Shown here piece by piece: positions 6,514 to 7,224 of a stretch of 7,224 nucleotides of DNA. The notes beneath the pieces are model-generated. The model did not search any database, had not been told where the DNA came from, and was given only the letters and a program-made list of their open reading frames with translations. Position numbers and translations under genes: made by a program. Position 1 is the first letter of the stretch; each line of letters begins with the position of its first letter. Location: assembly GCA_934434905.1 (NCBI GenBank), contig CAKSAI010000159.1, positions 1 through 7,224 on the forward strand. The letters run 5' to 3'. Source of the stretch: an uncultured Lachnospiraceae bacterium (GTDB lineage: Bacteria > Bacillota > Clostridia > Lachnospirales > Lachnospiraceae).

Positions 6514-6919
6514 GAGTTATTTTGGCAGCATGATAAAAAAGCATCGGTATCTTTTTAAGCTGATCGCGCGGAACTGTCAGGATGCTTTTTTGATGATCAC
6601 CAGATATATGACAGGAGATTATCGGCGATACATGGATATGGGGAATCCACTGTATTTGAACAAGACGCCGAAGCAGATATTGGGAAGCCTTGGCGTGACC
6701 ATTGATCCAAAGGCGGAGATCAGTATGGCATACGATGAGTTTATTATGGAATGGATGGCGGATATTTACACCACCATGCAGTGGAAGTATGGCATTTCCT
6801 CCGAAGAGTTGGTGAGAAAGATAAAGCCAGAGGAGCTGTACCAGAAATATTATCCGCTGCATGAGGCGTCTCTGAGCAACGGAATGGAAAAGCTGTTGAA
6901 AATATACCAGATAGCCTAA
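6491..6919 (+). CDS. Conserved-looking helical protein of unknown function, partner of DUF3990 gene
   Basis: An intact 142-residue frame starting at ATG 6491, with AAGGAG (6475-6480) ten bases upstream inside the end of the DUF3990 gene. The longer frame from 6419 would replace the clean start with low-quality sequence. The protein is mostly helical, has no signal peptide or membrane segment, and ends with TAA at 6917-6919. Landmarks: MIKKHRYLFKLIARNCQDAF (12-31), GNPLYLNKTPKQILGSLG (51-68), EFIMEWMADIYTTMQWKYG (residues ~83-101) and LVRKIKPEELYQKYYPLHEA. The string W-M-A-D-I-Y-x-x-x-Q-W-K-Y seems family-specific in clostridial relatives I recall, but no function is known to me. The 23-base overlap implies translational coupling with the DUF3990 gene, so in intact relatives the two probably form a two-gene module, possibly toxin and antitoxin. 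That role is inference. Confidence 0.75.
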   Translation: MQTPAYDESYFGSMIKKHRYLFKLIARNCQDAFLMITRYMTGDYRRYMDMGNPLYLNKTPKQILGSLGVTIDPKAEISMAYDEFIMEWMADIYTTMQWKYGISSEELVRKIKPEELYQKYYPLHEASLSNGMEKLLKIYQIA

Positions 6920-7012
6920 ATGATATAAAAATAAGATGTTTCAAGTAGATGTCTCTGTTTCAGATTTGGCAGGTAATTGTCCATTTCGTTGGCAACATTG
7001 TTGACATCCTGA
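6920..7012. other. AT-rich intergenic stretch, 5' remains of the next gene
   Basis: A short plus-strand frame, ATG 6936 to TGA 7002-7004 (22 codons), has no ribosome binding site and no recognised product. In the frame of the AbiEi remnant that follows, the bases before 7010 read LATLLTS and then TGA (7010-7012). Part of this stretch may therefore be the decayed 5' end of that gene. No promoter or terminator is convincing. Confidence 0.35.
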
Positions 7013-7224
7013 TTTACCAACAGACAGATCGCTAATTTTGTGGCGGAGGGATATCTGGAGTGGGTATGTCATGGCAGTTATTGGTTACAGTGTAAGGGGT
7101 ATGAGAAGCCCAGAGAATATGCAGCCCCAGGATTATAATAAAATTGTCACGGATTTTGGGGAATATAATATCTATGATGTGGACAGGAGCGTATGCGACT
7201 GTATCCGTTTCCGCAAAGAAATGG
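7013..7224 (+). pseudogene. AbiEi-family antitoxin (type IV TA), broken and cut by window end
   Basis: From 7013 one frame reads FTNRQIANFVAEGYLEWVCH, then GSYWLQCKGYEKPREYAAPGL and TAA at 7136-7138. This matches the winged-helix N-terminus of AbiEi antitoxins (T-x-x-Q-I-A, GYLExVxHGxYWL, then KPxxY). A different frame, open from 7071 past the window end, reads from about 7131 DYNKIVTDFGEYNIYDVDRS and VCDCIRFRKEM. That is the AbiEi C-terminal part (x-Y-D-x-E/D-R-S/T-x-C-D-x-I-R-x-R). The two halves join near 7121-7135 with the middle of the protein (the block that usually follows the winged helix) missing and the frame shifted. The N-terminal frame is also closed upstream by TGA 7010-7012. 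In AbiE systems this protein represses its operon and counters the AbiEii nucleotidyltransferase, whose gene would lie downstream, outside the window. The family call is from memory of motifs, moderately strong. Confidence 0.7.

Noticed and set aside
6434..6944. Minus-strand frames opposite the 142-residue gene
   Set aside because: No ribosome binding sites and no domain; the plus-strand gene has a binding site, coupling and protein-like composition.
6918..7040. A minus-strand peptide reading LVNQDVNNVANEMDNYLPNL that looks protein-like
   Set aside because: Part of it lies opposite the AbiEi winged-helix segment, which has clear family motifs, and it has no start signal. Likely chance.
1406..7150. 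The 9-base match AATTGTCAC at 1406-1414 and 7142-7150 as possible element ends
   Set aside because: Many 9-base matches are expected by chance in a 7 kb window, and no inverted repeat or duplicated target accompanies it.

Overview
The window looks like accessory or rearranged DNA from a gut-type Firmicute, most likely a Lachnospiraceae-like clostridium. That placement is inference. It rests on strong AGGAGG-type ribosome binding sites, a TTG start, moderate GC, and the mix of families present: a GH78 rhamnosidase, a Firmicute-type EutQ cupin, a DUF3990 protein, AbiEi and MNT/HEPN modules.

Layout. (1) Bases 1-1380, AT-richer: the 3' part of a membrane-anchored or secreted protein of unknown function, then a decayed MNT nucleotidyltransferase / HEPN pair. 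The first gene of the pair has an in-frame TAA and the second is cut off after about 24 codons. (2) Bases ~1395-3350, visibly GC-richer, minus strand: the remains of a nutrient-uptake operon, in transcription order a 5'-truncated AraC-type regulator, an intact ABC ATPase and a 3'-truncated SsuC/TauC-type permease. Both ends of this block appear cut, and no substrate-binding protein is present. (3) Bases 3383-3874, plus strand: a lone EutQ-type cupin with no other eut or microcompartment genes. (4) Bases 3904-5884: an almost consensus sigma-A promoter followed by an intact, compact, cytoplasmic GH78 alpha-L-rhamnosidase-like enzyme. (5) Bases 5960-6919: a DUF3990 gene with an internal deletion, overlapping an intact 142-residue conserved-looking helical protein of unknown function. 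(6) Bases 7013-7224: an AbiEi-type (type IV toxin-antitoxin) antitoxin gene with an internal deletion and frameshift, running off the window.

The genes do not form one pathway. The apparently intact ones are the ABC ATPase, eutQ, the rhamnosidase and the 142-residue protein. Around them lie at least five broken genes, three belonging to toxin-antitoxin-like or conflict modules (MNT/HEPN, DUF3990, AbiEi). The main story is a carbohydrate/transport patch assembled from rearranged pieces and flanked on both sides by eroded toxin-antitoxin-type modules. No tRNA, rRNA, CRISPR array, insertion sequence or recombinase gene was seen.
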